Translations under genes and position numbers: made by a program
The notes under the pieces: generated by a model
Told to the model about the DNA's origin: nothing
The model's database searches: none
The model's input: the letters and a program-made list of their open reading frames with translations, nothing else
Assembly (NCBI GenBank): GCA_046483315.1
Contig: JAWODJ010000068.1
Span: 1-15,296, forward strand
Direction of reading: 5' to 3'
From: PXAP01 sp046483315
Lineage (GTDB): Bacteria > Bacteroidota > Bacteroidia > Bacteroidales > PUMT01
DNA length: 15,296 nucleotides
Shown here: in pieces, positions 8,301 through 15,296 of the stretch
Layout: each line of letters starts with the position of its first letter
Numbering within the stretch: position 1 is the stretch's first letter

Positions 8301-8302
8301 AA

Positions 8303-8319
8303 CCGGAAACCGGCTTTTT
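8303..8319 (+). terminator. weak terminator-like hairpin after nth
   Basis: CCGG AAA CCGG followed by C and five T lies just beyond the nth stop. The stem is only four base pairs, so it may not act alone. Confidence 0.25.
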
Positions 8320-8383
8320 AACGGAGTGCAAAATAAATTCTATCCCCGGCCGTTAAAATAGTTTTAGTTTAATATATTCTATC

Positions 8384-8872
8384 ATGAGAGAATTTAAATT
8401 TGCCATATTTTTCCTGTTTGCAGGCCTCTGTGTGATACACCCTTTGGCAGCCCAGGATGACCTTCCTCCATTGAACAGGACAATCATTGAATATGTTGAA
8501 ACTGTTATTGGTGAGCAGGTTGACAGGGGAGAATGCTGGGACCTGGCATACCAGGCACTTAACCGCGCTGATGCCGGATGGGACGGGCAGTTTAAATTCG
8601 GAAGGGAGGTTAACCCGAAAAGAAGAGAGATATTTCCCGGTGATATTATTCAGTTCAGAAATGTAAAGGTTCGTTACCGTGAAGGGGACACCATATACAC
8701 TGAAACTATGGGACAGCACACGGCAATAGTTTACCGGGTTATTGACAGGGGAGTTTATGAACTGGCGCATCAGAATACAGGGTTCTCCGGCCGCACTGTT
8801 GGGATTAGTAAATTTGACCTTGATACGGTGGAATCGGGGAAGATGTGGTTTTACAGGCCGCAGGAGAAATAG
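8384..8872 (+). CDS. Secreted CHAP/NlpC-P60-like putative cysteine peptidase
   Basis: A 162-residue exported protein. A signal peptide (basic start, hydrophobic 6-20, LAAQ|DD near 24) precedes a single small domain. The motifs RGECWDLAYQAL (Cys51), FPGDIIQF (84-91), GQHTAIVYRV (His112) and YELAHQN (His129, Asn131) follow the Cys...PGD.I.F...H.AIV...N order of papain-like CHAP and NlpC/P60 hydrolases. Cys51, His112 and perhaps Asn131 are the likely triad. The pattern also recalls the cysteine-proteinase-like fold described at the C-terminus of yeast Bbc1/Aim3; that is recollection, not a search result. In the periplasm or outside it could cleave peptidoglycan stem peptides or amide bonds, but the substrate is unknown. 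It follows nth by about 80 bases and probably has its own promoter in the AT-rich spacer. Confidence 0.7.
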   Translation: MREFKFAIFFLFAGLCVIHPLAAQDDLPPLNRTIIEYVETVIGEQVDRGECWDLAYQALNRADAGWDGQFKFGREVNPKRREIFPGDIIQFRNVKVRYREGDTIYTETMGQHTAIVYRVIDRGVYELAHQNTGFSGRTVGISKFDLDTVESGKMWFYRPQEK

Positions 8873-8950
8873 CCTCTCTGTGGCCGGTGTTTACTGCAGG
8901 TATCAATGAAATCTCCGGATGCCCACCTGTTCGGGTTTCTGCAGCTATCT

Positions 8951-8983
8951 TTTGGATATATAGGATAAAATTGATTATATTTG
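8951..8983 (+). promoter_or_regulatory. Bacteroidetes-type promoter of tRNA-Arg
   Basis: TTTG at 8951-8954 and TATATTTG at 8976-8983 match the phylum's -33/-7 consensus (TTTG and TAnnTTTG) with a 21-base spacer. The second box ends 11 bases before the mature tRNA, so transcription would begin a few bases upstream of it. Confidence 0.7.
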
Positions 8984-8994
8984 CAGCCTTACAG

Positions 8995-9068
8995 GACTCC
9001 GTAGCTTAACTGAATAGAGCACCTGACTACGGATCAGGAGGTTGGGGGTTTGAATCCCTCCGGGGTCG
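8995..9068 (+). tRNA. tRNA-Arg (anticodon ACG)
   Basis: The sequence folds as a complete cloverleaf. Acceptor stem GACTCCG (8995-9001) pairs with CGGGGTC (9061-9067), with one G-U; D-stem GCTT pairs with GAGC; anticodon stem CCTGA/TCAGG encloses loop CTACGGA with ACG at 9029-9031; the T-arm GGGGG TTTGAAT CCCTC includes one G-U. The discriminator base is G, and CCA is not encoded. ACG, read as ICG after deamination of the wobble base by TadA, serves CGU, CGC and CGA arginine codons. Confidence 0.93.
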
Positions 9069-9078
9069 CAAGGTATTT

Positions 9079-9109
9079 AGTTCCGCATAATTGCGGAACT
9101 TTGTTTTTT
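9079..9109 (+). terminator. rho-independent terminator of tRNA-Arg
   Basis: A perfect nine-base-pair stem AGTTCCGCA/TGCGGAACT (9079-9087 and 9092-9100) with loop TAAT is followed directly by TTGTTTTTT. It begins ten bases after the tRNA, so the tRNA appears to be a single-gene transcript. Confidence 0.85.
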
Positions 9110-9135
9110 ACAGGGGTTTTGAATTTGCAGTAAGG

Positions 9136-9205
9136 CCCGGAGGGATCATGAGCGGGTCGTGAGCTCGCCGCATTTCTGGCGTAGCGAACTAATTCCGGAG
9201 GGGTC
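9136..9205. repeat. GC-rich stretch bounded by direct repeats resembling the tRNA 3' end
   Basis: CCCGGAGGGATC at 9136-9147 and TCCGGAGGGGTC at 9194-9205 are near-identical direct repeats. The second continues GCCA and resembles the tRNA tail TCCGGGGTCGCA (9059-9070) with two extra bases. Between them lies a GC-rich stretch unlike the surrounding AT-rich spacer. It could be a scar of integration at the tRNA or one copy of a dispersed repeat. I see no gene in 9111-9340. Confidence 0.35.
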
Positions 9206-9340
9206 GCCAGGAAATGAAGGAGTAAAGAGGTTTAGAAATAAAGACCTTTCATTATAATTGTGCAAGTTATTGGCAATATGTATAATGATGTCTCCTGCCG
9301 GGCAATAATTAACAGCAGACCAGAAAAGAGAATTGGATGA

Positions 9341-10318
9341 CTATGATTGACAGAAACGGATATTCAGCAAGTTAATTTCTTTACCTTCCTGAATAATTTT
9401 AACCTTTTTACAATGGCTGAGATGATCTAAGCGAAACGATTTGGTTAGATCCAGAAGTTCTTTATTTATTATAAGGAACAAATCTTCGCATTCCAGCATG
9501 CCATCCGGTCCGAAACGGCGTATCAGGTAATTATCAGCCTTCTTCTCTATCGCAAACCATGAACCGGCACCTTCACCACTCAACCATTTAGCATTTACAG
9601 GTACATTGGCCGGTTTATGATATTCAGGCAGTGTGGAATTGAGCATTACTCTGCCATTTAACTTGAGGTGATTTGAATGATCGTTTGTACGTAAATCACG
9701 AATTATAACTCTGTTTTTCAATGCATTTACATTACTCAGAGGTGTAGGTGTGAGTGGTACCAGGTACTTCAGGCCCAACCTGGATTTAAGGTCAGGATTA
9801 CCGGCCAGTATACAGCTACATACAAATCGTGAGCAATTGGTACCATTGTAAATGAAAGGTCCGTATGGCAATGGACTTAAATCCTGAAGACTAATTGCTT
9901 TCTCATAGGCTTTATTAAAATCTATCATGCAGTAAGATGCAAAGATTTTGCCATCGCCATGGCATTCAGGATTATGCTGTAATTCAGTTATAATATCCTT
10001 AAAATTTTCGATCATGACACCATCATGCGATATCTTGGCCTCCGTTTTGACAGTTAATCCTTTATCAGTTAATGCGTTTCTTACACGTCCATGTTTGTAA
10101 GGGGCATGATAACGACCGAAATCAAAATAATGGCATTTACCATCGCTCTTATTAACTAGTAAAAGTGCTGCGTGTCCTGCCTTATAATGGTGATTTTTGC
10201 TTATTCCAAGCATACCTGTAATCAGATCATACCATGAACCTGCCTGTTTGCAATATGTCTCAGGCCAGGCGAGAGCAACTGCAAAACCACTGTATTGCGG
10301 ATTATGCTGAAATCTCAT
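9341..10318 (-). CDS. Putative permuted NlpC/P60 (LRAT/YiiX-like) thiol enzyme
   Basis: A 325-residue protein without signal peptide or membrane helix, so cytosolic. The N-terminal half (about 10-200) is conserved-looking: FAVALAWPETYC, GSWYDLITGMLGI, YKAGHAALLLV with His49, CHYFDFGRYHAP, GRVR, and GPFIYNGTNCSRFVCSCI with Cys162. A His in GHA.LLL followed about 110 residues later by a Cys in NCSRFV is the order expected for circularly permuted NlpC/P60 proteins (YiiX, LRAT and related hydrolases or acyltransferases). I believe relatives occur in Bacteroidetes as an uncharacterised DUF family (possibly DUF6695), without certainty. The C-terminal part (about 215-325) looks like a separate small domain of unknown role. 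The start codon overlaps the end of the decarboxylase gene by 17 bases, which implies translational coupling and a shared pathway. Substrate unknown. Confidence 0.65.
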   Translation of the reverse strand: MRFQHNPQYSGFAVALAWPETYCKQAGSWYDLITGMLGISKNHHYKAGHAALLLVNKSDGKCHYFDFGRYHAPYKHGRVRNALTDKGLTVKTEAKISHDGVMIENFKDIITELQHNPECHGDGKIFASYCMIDFNKAYEKAISLQDLSPLPYGPFIYNGTNCSRFVCSCILAGNPDLKSRLGLKYLVPLTPTPLSNVNALKNRVIIRDLRTNDHSNHLKLNGRVMLNSTLPEYHKPANVPVNAKWLSGEGAGSWFAIEKKADNYLIRRFGPDGMLECEDLFLIINKELLDLTKSFRLDHLSHCKKVKIIQEGKEINLLNIRFCQS

Positions 10319-11720
10319 ATATCTTATAAACTCTTTGGGAAACCATCAGGAAATTTTCAAAAAAGAGATCTATATCCGACCTTTTTAGTTCACCATTTAC
10401 AGTAACAAGCCTAATAGTCAAAACATTATCTATAAAACCAAAGTTTACTACAGATTTGCCGGATTTTCGAAGATGTTCCCTGATTTTAAGATTTAAATCA
10501 TTCAGATCGGAAACGTTGTCAGATACATAGCGAAAACATACTGTAAAGGACTGCCGTGAAATAAGAAGTTCAAGATTTGGATGACTGTTTACAATTTCTT
10601 CCGCGTAAGCAGCCAGTTCAAAAATATTATCGATCCTTTGTCTGTACCCTTTAATACCATAGTATTTCATGGCAAACCACAGTTTCACGGCATCAACTTT
10701 ACGGCCACATTGAAGTGATTTTTCTCCCAGGTCTTCAATCCCGTCAAGATCATGAAAAATATAATCTTTATTGATATCCGAGACATTCTGATTAAGTATT
10801 CCTCTTTTTTTAATAAGAATCATTGAACATACCAGTGGGATGTTCATTAATTTGTGCGGGTTCCAGGCAAAAGAATCAGTTCTTTCCAAACCATCCATAA
10901 GATACCTGTATTTATCACTCAGCAATAGAGAACCACCCAGGGATCCGTCAGCATGAAACCATACATCATATCTTTTACATATGTCAGATATTTCAACAAG
11001 CGGATCAAATGAACCGGACATTGTAGTACCGCAGGTTGCAGCAACAAAAAAAGGTGTTTCTCCTCTAACCAGGGTCCTTTTAATTTCATTTTCCAGTTCC
11101 TCCGGAATCATCTTTCCGTTGGTGTCTGTCCTGATCTTAACCACGCTTTTTGTGCCAGTACCGATTAAACCTGCAGCAATCTCAAAAGAATAATGAGCAT
11201 TTTCACTGACAAAGGCTTTTAATTTCAAATTACTGTCATAACCTTTAGCCCGGCCTTCCTTAAAGATCTGATTTCGGGCGGATAACATGGCGATAAGATT
11301 TGCATTGCTGCCGCCACTGACAAATATACCCTCTCCATCTTTGTATCCTGCAAAACTGCTCATCAGACCTATCATCTCCTTTTCAATAACGGTTGCCACA
11401 GGAGCAATCTCATAAGTGGCCATCGATGTATTCGTTAATGTAGTCAGAACATCACCTATAAATGCAGGGAAATTGAATCCGGAATATAACTGACTGAAAA
11501 ACTGCATATTGCCTGTGCGAACGGAATATTCAAGGTATTTGTCAATCAATGATATAAACTCATCTTCCGCCACACCTGTATCATGAATTTTAAAATCAAT
11601 AATATCAGTTAGTTCAGCAGGTGATTTAAATTTGATTACTTTCCCGGGGTCGGTATTATTGCTTGTGATATAATCATCAATTTTTTTAAATGTACTTTGT
11701 AGTATTAAGTCCCTGTCCAT
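10302..11720 (-). CDS. Group II PLP-dependent amino acid decarboxylase, GAD/CSAD-like
   Basis: Predicted pyridoxal-phosphate decarboxylase of 472 residues, acting in the cytosol. The course matches glutamate/cysteine-sulfinate decarboxylases: FFSQLYSGFNFPAFIGD (74-90), NTSMATYEIAPV (97-108), SGGSNANL (135-142), cofactor-stacking His176 in ENAHYS, ATCGTT (228-233), PLP-nitrogen Asp258 in WFHADGSLGG, Schiff-base Lys290 in NPHKLMNIPLVCS, and LQCGRKVDAVKLWF (336-349). Likely substrates are acidic amino acids (glutamate, aspartate or cysteine sulfinate), giving GABA, beta-alanine or hypotaurine. Two features caution against a firm call: the usual DAAWGG is DGSLGG, and the mobile loop before LQCGR lacks the tyrosine I expect there. 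It is the first gene of a two-gene operon, its 3' end overlapping the next start. Class certainty is high, substrate certainty low. Confidence 0.88.
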   Translation of the reverse strand: MDRDLILQSTFKKIDDYITSNNTDPGKVIKFKSPAELTDIIDFKIHDTGVAEDEFISLIDKYLEYSVRTGNMQFFSQLYSGFNFPAFIGDVLTTLTNTSMATYEIAPVATVIEKEMIGLMSSFAGYKDGEGIFVSGGSNANLIAMLSARNQIFKEGRAKGYDSNLKLKAFVSENAHYSFEIAAGLIGTGTKSVVKIRTDTNGKMIPEELENEIKRTLVRGETPFFVAATCGTTMSGSFDPLVEISDICKRYDVWFHADGSLGGSLLLSDKYRYLMDGLERTDSFAWNPHKLMNIPLVCSMILIKKRGILNQNVSDINKDYIFHDLDGIEDLGEKSLQCGRKVDAVKLWFAMKYYGIKGYRQRIDNIFELAAYAEEIVNSHPNLELLISRQSFTVCFRYVSDNVSDLNDLNLKIREHLRKSGKSVVNFGFIDNVLTIRLVTVNGELKRSDIDLFFENFLMVSQRVYKIYEISA

Positions 11721-11778
11721 ATTAATCTATAAAATATTTAGTCAATTATAATTGGTTTTCTTCACCAGACCGGCTTCA

Positions 11779-11805
11779 GAAAAGTATATTTATCACAGCC
11801 AGCAA
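11779..11805 (-). promoter_or_regulatory. candidate promoter of the decarboxylase operon
   Basis: On the minus strand TTG (11805-11803) is followed after 16 bases by TACTTTTC (11786-11779), seven of eight matches to the phylum's -7 box. It would leave a leader of roughly 50 bases before the ATG at 11720. Similar AT-rich strings occur by chance, so this is tentative. Confidence 0.3.
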
Positions 11806-11830
11806 TACTATAACCATTTCCTTCATAAGA

Positions 11831-11983
11831 ATGTTTAAAGTAACAACAAAAAGTTTTGAAACTAAAACCGTGAATTTCCAATATTATTATAATGTGAATC
11901 CGATATATGAAAAATCTTATATTGAATTTTATAAGCAATTAGTTATTAACAATTTAATTGTCCATTATATTGGTAAATATTAG
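11831..11983 (+). CDS. possible 50-residue small protein
   Basis: An ATG at 11831 opens 50 codons ending in TAG, beginning MFKVTTKSFETKTVNFQYYY and ending NNLIVHYIGKY. It is rich in Tyr, Asn and Lys, without a signal peptide or known motif. It diverges from the decarboxylase operon. The region is very AT-rich, where stops are frequent, so an open frame of this size is mildly notable, but I see no family resemblance and no ribosome binding site. Confidence 0.2.
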   Translation: MFKVTTKSFETKTVNFQYYYNVNPIYEKSYIEFYKQLVINNLIVHYIGKY

Positions 11984-12502
11984 CCGGCATTTATTGGAAA
12001 TATTCTGAGAAATCGTAAACGTCATAGATGAAATGTTAAAGGTTGATTGCATGGATCTGTTTGAATAGATCATCCGGTACAATAGGAGGGCTGAAGAAAT
12101 CATGAAGTTTTTTTCTCCGGGTTTAAAGGAAAATCCGTTTTGTACCTTCCGGTTGCGGCACCTTTAGACAATATTATTTCAGAAATTCCCTGAGAGATGT
12201 TTATGGGGTTTTACCTTTTATCTATTGAGTGATTACATACAGATGGTATTTTTTGAAGATTGTCACTTAAAACTGGCGCTTCATCAAAGATTTGATAAAT
12301 AAAAGTATCAGGGTTTTTTATTTTTTGAAATTTCTGATTAACTTGTCTGTCGGAAAATCGGATTCTTTTTAAGTGTTTGTAATTGAAAATCAATAAATAA
12401 TTGATTTCACTGTTACATTTTTAAATTATTCTGACTTACCAACCGTATCAAATATTACTAATAATAACTTATCCTGATAAAATTATTAAAATCTGAATCT
12501 GT
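11984..12502. other. AT-rich spacer without recognisable gene
   Basis: I find no gene here on either strand. A small hairpin GATCT/AGATC lies near 12054-12070. A low-complexity T/A-rich stretch and a palindrome (listed separately) lie before the surface-protein gene. The region may hold that gene's promoter, but no convincing TTTG/TAnnTTTG pair with proper spacing is seen; TACATTTT near 12414 is the nearest to a -7 box. Confidence 0.5.
12387..12407. repeat. 8-bp inverted repeat upstream of the GLUG gene
   Basis: AAATCAAT (12387-12394) and ATTGATTT (12400-12407) form a perfect palindrome with spacer AAATA, about 95 bases before the start codon. It could be an operator for a dimeric regulator or a hairpin in the leader. 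Chance is possible in such AT-rich DNA. Confidence 0.35.
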
Positions 12503-15296
12503 ATGAAAAAACTATTTACCCTACTAATTATCCTTTCGGTTTCTTTTCTTAGTTCTTTTTCCCAAACGTCAGTAGCTCCTGTCGTTGGAAACGGAACCGA
12601 AAGTGACCCGTACCAGATTTCCAGTCTTGAAAATCTGGTGTGGATCGCACAAAACACATCGGCATGGAATAAACACTTTCTCCAGACTGCCGATATTGAT
12701 GCCTCTGAAACCTCAACATGGAATGGCGGAGAGGGCTGGATGCCTATAGGCAACAGCTCAACCCGTTTTTACGGTCAATACAACGGAAACGGCTATTCTA
12801 TCGATGGTTTATACATAAACCGGCCGGGAACGAACTACCAGGGCCTGTTCGGATTCATCTTGAACGCCAGTGTTCTGAACCTTGGCATGACCAGTGTTGA
12901 GGTCACTGGTAATAATTACGTGGGAAGTATAGCAGGATACACATACAGATCAACTGTAGAAAACTGCTTTGGAACCGGAAACATTGAAGGTTATCAGTAT
13001 GTGGGCGGACTGGTGGGATATCTTTATTATTATTCAGGGATAAATAACAGTTACAGCTCGGCAACTACGGGCGGCTACAATTATGTTGGCGGACTGGCGG
13101 GGTATAGTTACTATTCTCCTGTCAGCGAAAGTCACAGCACGGCAGACATCACGGCAACCAACTATTATGCGGGTGGTCTGATAGGCTATATAAGTCATAA
13201 TTCAGATGTGGATAATTGTTACAGCACCGGCGATGTTACGGGAAATAGTCACTACGTAGGGGGTATTACAGGCAGGAATTATAGTACAATAACCAGAAGT
13301 TACAGCTCGGGAAATGTTGCGGGGTCAAATAGCTATACCGGCGGACTGGTGGGGTATAATAATTCTGTTATCAAAACCAGCTATTCCACCGGCAGTGTAA
13401 CAAGCACCGGTAATTCTACCGGTGGGATTGCAGGAAGGAACTATTACGGCGAAATCAGCAACAGTTACAGCACTGCAGATGTCAGTTCCACCTCCGGACA
13501 GGTGGGCGGATTGATCGGAAGTAATTATCAGGCGTCTGTAAATAACAGCTACAGTACCGGCAGTGTGAGCGGATCATGGGATGTGGGCGGACTGGTTGGA
13601 TACCAGTCGTTTTCCCAGACAAATAACAGCTTCTGGGACACTGAAACATCGGGTCAGGCAACCAGTGCCGGTGGTGCAGGCAAGACCACAGATGAGATGA
13701 AAGATTTTTTAACTTTTATCGGGGCCGGATGGTTTTTTAAGACACAGGATGTGGAGGGTATATGGAACATCGGTAACAGCAGGAATGACGGATACCCGTA
13801 TCTTGACTGGCAATACCCGGATGATACGGGTATTACTGATCCCTTCCCTCCATTTGTAACTACTGATGAGGTTACCGGTGTCACCCTTATCACGGCCACG
13901 GTACACGGAACTGTTACCATTCCGGGTAACCCTGTTGCTCATGAACATGGTATTTGCTGGAATGCCACAGGCAATCCTTCCCTGGATGATAATAAAATTT
14001 TTCTGGGTTCGGTAACTGCGCCCGGATCATTCACCTCAGAAATACCCGGCCTGTCGGGCAATGTCACATATTACGTCAGAGCATTTGCCATAAACAGCGA
14101 AGGAATTAGTTATGGCAGTGAAATTAGTTTTATGACCTGTGCAACACCTGAAGGTTCAGGAACACAGGAAGATCCCTATAAAATTTCATCGCTGGCTGAT
14201 CTTTACTGGATTACCCTGGACAATTCACGATGGAATAAACATTATCTGCAGACTGCCGATATCGATGCATCGCAAACCTCTGCATGGAACAGCGGAAAGG
14301 GATGGATGCCGATCGGGAATAACTCAACAAGGTTTACCGGCAGCTATGATGGCGGAGGCTATACAATTAATGGCCTGTACATTAACAGGCCGGATAATCA
14401 TTACCAGGGCCTTTTCGGTTATACTCAGTCAGGGGCATCTATCCTTAACCTGGGTCTTACCAATACTGATATTACCGGATCTACATATGTCGGGGGTCTG
14501 GCAGGGTATATCAGTTACTCTGCCATAAGCGGCAGTTATACCTCCGGAAACGTGAGTGGTAACGGAGAATATGTTGGCGGACTGGCGGGGCATAGTCACT
14601 ATTCTTCTGTCAACGAAAGTCACAGTACGGCAGACGTCACGGCAGCCGGTAATTATGTTGGCGGTCTGATAGGCTATATAAGTCATAATTCAGATGTCGA
14701 TAATTGTTACAGCACCGGCGATGTTACGGGAAATAGTGACTACGTAGGAGGCATCACAGGCAGGAATTATGGTACAATAACCAGAAGTTACAGCTCGGGA
14801 AATGTTACGGGGACAAGTAGCTATACCGGCGGACTGGTGGGGTATAATAATACTGTTATCAAAACAAGCTATTCCACCGGCAGTGTAACAAGCACCGGTA
14901 ATTATACCGGCGGGCTTGCAGGGTATAACTATTATGGTGAAATCAGCAACAGTTACAGCACTGCAGATGTCAGTTCCACCTCCGGACATGTAGGCGGATT
15001 GATCGGAAGGAATTATCAGGCGTCTGTAAATAACAGCTACAGTACCGGCAGTGTGAGCGGATCATGGAGCGTGGGCGGACTGGTTGGAAACCAGTATAAT
15101 TCCCGGACAAATAACAGCTTCTGGAACACTGATACATCAGGCCAGGGAAGCAGTGCCGGGGGCGAGGGAAAAACAACTGCAGAGATGCAGGAATTCCCTG
15201 TCTTTAGTGAAGCAGGGTGGGATTTTAAAGGACTCGGGCCTGAAGGCATATGGAACATCGGTAACGGCAGGAATGACGGATATCCTTATTTAAGCT
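12503..15296 (+). CDS. Large secreted GLUG-repeat surface protein (3' partial)
   Basis: An open frame of 931 codons running off the window. A signal peptide (MKKLFTLLII...SSFSQ, cleavage near 20-21) directs export. Residues 28-136 hold a Bacteroidetes motif block (GNGTESDPYQISSLENL, TADIDAS, GWMPIGN, INRP..NYQGLFG). Nine GLUG-type repeats of about 27 residues follow (about 137-386; core YVGGL.GY......NSYSTG.V.G), capped by NSFWDTETSG and IWNIGN.RNDGYPYL. An Fn3-like domain (about 449-545; GICWNATGNPS, YYVRAFAINSEG) leads into a second copy of the whole module from about residue 553, with eight GLUG repeats. GLUG arrays are predicted to form right-handed beta-helices on adhesins and secreted enzymes. 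No catalytic domain is visible. A C-terminal type IX secretion sorting domain is expected beyond the edge but cannot be seen. It is probably a cell-surface adhesin. Confidence 0.88.
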   Translation, partial: MKKLFTLLIILSVSFLSSFSQTSVAPVVGNGTESDPYQISSLENLVWIAQNTSAWNKHFLQTADIDASETSTWNGGEGWMPIGNSSTRFYGQYNGNGYSIDGLYINRPGTNYQGLFGFILNASVLNLGMTSVEVTGNNYVGSIAGYTYRSTVENCFGTGNIEGYQYVGGLVGYLYYYSGINNSYSSATTGGYNYVGGLAGYSYYSPVSESHSTADITATNYYAGGLIGYISHNSDVDNCYSTGDVTGNSHYVGGITGRNYSTITRSYSSGNVAGSNSYTGGLVGYNNSVIKTSYSTGSVTSTGNSTGGIAGRNYYGEISNSYSTADVSSTSGQVGGLIGSNYQASVNNSYSTGSVSGSWDVGGLVGYQSFSQTNNSFWDTETSGQATSAGGAGKTTDEMKDFLTFIGAGWFFKTQDVEGIWNIGNSRNDGYPYLDWQYPDDTGITDPFPPFVTTDEVTGVTLITATVHGTVTIPGNPVAHEHGICWNATGNPSLDDNKIFLGSVTAPGSFTSEIPGLSGNVTYYVRAFAINSEGISYGSEISFMTCATPEGSGTQEDPYKISSLADLYWITLDNSRWNKHYLQTADIDASQTSAWNSGKGWMPIGNNSTRFTGSYDGGGYTINGLYINRPDNHYQGLFGYTQSGASILNLGLTNTDITGSTYVGGLAGYISYSAISGSYTSGNVSGNGEYVGGLAGHSHYSSVNESHSTADVTAAGNYVGGLIGYISHNSDVDNCYSTGDVTGNSDYVGGITGRNYGTITRSYSSGNVTGTSSYTGGLVGYNNTVIKTSYSTGSVTSTGNYTGGLAGYNYYGEISNSYSTADVSSTSGHVGGLIGRNYQASVNNSYSTGSVSGSWSVGGLVGNQYNSRTNNSFWNTDTSGQGSSAGGEGKTTAEMQEFPVFSEAGWDFKGLGPEGIWNIGNGRNDGYPYLS
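12605..13812 (+). repeat. First copy of the duplicated GLUG module
   Basis: From codon GAC 12605 (SDPYQISS) to GYPYL near 13812. It aligns with the second copy at an offset of 1,566 bases on the left side and 1,488 on the right, so it carries one extra 26-residue GLUG unit. Confidence 0.9.
14171..15294 (+). repeat. Second copy of the duplicated GLUG module
   Basis: From codon GAT 14171 (EDPYKISS) to GYPYL at the window edge. The central part, 14662-15067, is nearly identical in DNA to 13174-13579, with roughly 25-30 differences by eye; the left part is clearly more diverged. Confidence 0.9.

Noticed and set aside
9194..9210. Second, partial tRNA gene
   Set aside because: Only the last dozen bases resemble the tRNA tail; no anticodon arm, D-arm or acceptor partner is found upstream.
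12211..12393. 60-codon minus-strand frame in the AT-rich spacer
   Set aside because: No homology, no hydrophobic or signal pattern, and composition as expected for random AT-rich DNA.
12912..15130. Regularly spaced repeats resembling a CRISPR-like array
   Set aside because: The repeats are in-frame protein repeats of about 27 residues within one continuous coding sequence with a signal peptide; there are no constant repeats with unique spacers.
13654..15258. Several minus-strand open frames opposite the GLUG gene
   Set aside because: They repeat with the same period as the GLUG units and are antisense shadows of the plus-strand repeats.

Overview
The window looks like chromosomal DNA of a Bacteroidota bacterium, probably a Bacteroidales/Marinilabiliales-type environmental or gut lineage. 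The signs are a TonB-receptor remnant of Bacteroidetes type, a GLUG-repeat surface protein with the Bacteroidetes Fn3-like domain, AT-rich leaders without Shine-Dalgarno sequences, and TTTG / TAnnTTTG promoter elements (the clearest is in front of the tRNA). Phylum is fairly safe; genus cannot be called by eye.

Left part (1-5520). A membrane sensor protein (Cache-PAS-CBS-DUF294 nucleotidyltransferase), open at the window edge, ends exactly where an antisense fragment of a TonB-dependent receptor begins. Next come a possible 29-residue membrane peptide and a membrane protein made of two copies of one four-helix unit, both on the minus strand. A frameshifted DUF6265 gene and a PD40 beta-propeller lipoprotein follow. 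Two broken genes within 2 kb mark this as an eroding, rearranged stretch.

Middle part (5677-9110). A housekeeping block: an ABC-F ATPase of Uup type diverges from endonuclease III (nth), followed by a small secreted cysteine-peptidase-like protein and a tRNA-Arg(ACG) with a textbook promoter and terminator. A GC-rich stretch with two tRNA-3'-end-like direct repeats lies just downstream of the tRNA.

Right part (9341-15296). A two-gene operon on the minus strand has overlapping reading frames: a group II PLP-dependent decarboxylase related to glutamate decarboxylase, then a cytosolic protein with the His-then-Cys layout of a circularly permuted NlpC/P60 (LRAT/YiiX-like) fold. I infer that the pair acts in one pathway, an amine made by the first enzyme being acylated or otherwise modified by the second; this is the best candidate here for an undescribed system. 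After about 780 bases of AT-rich spacer a large secreted GLUG-repeat protein starts and runs off the right edge. It holds two tandem copies of a roughly 500-residue module, and one internal section of the copies is far more alike at DNA level than the flanks, which suggests recent gene conversion.
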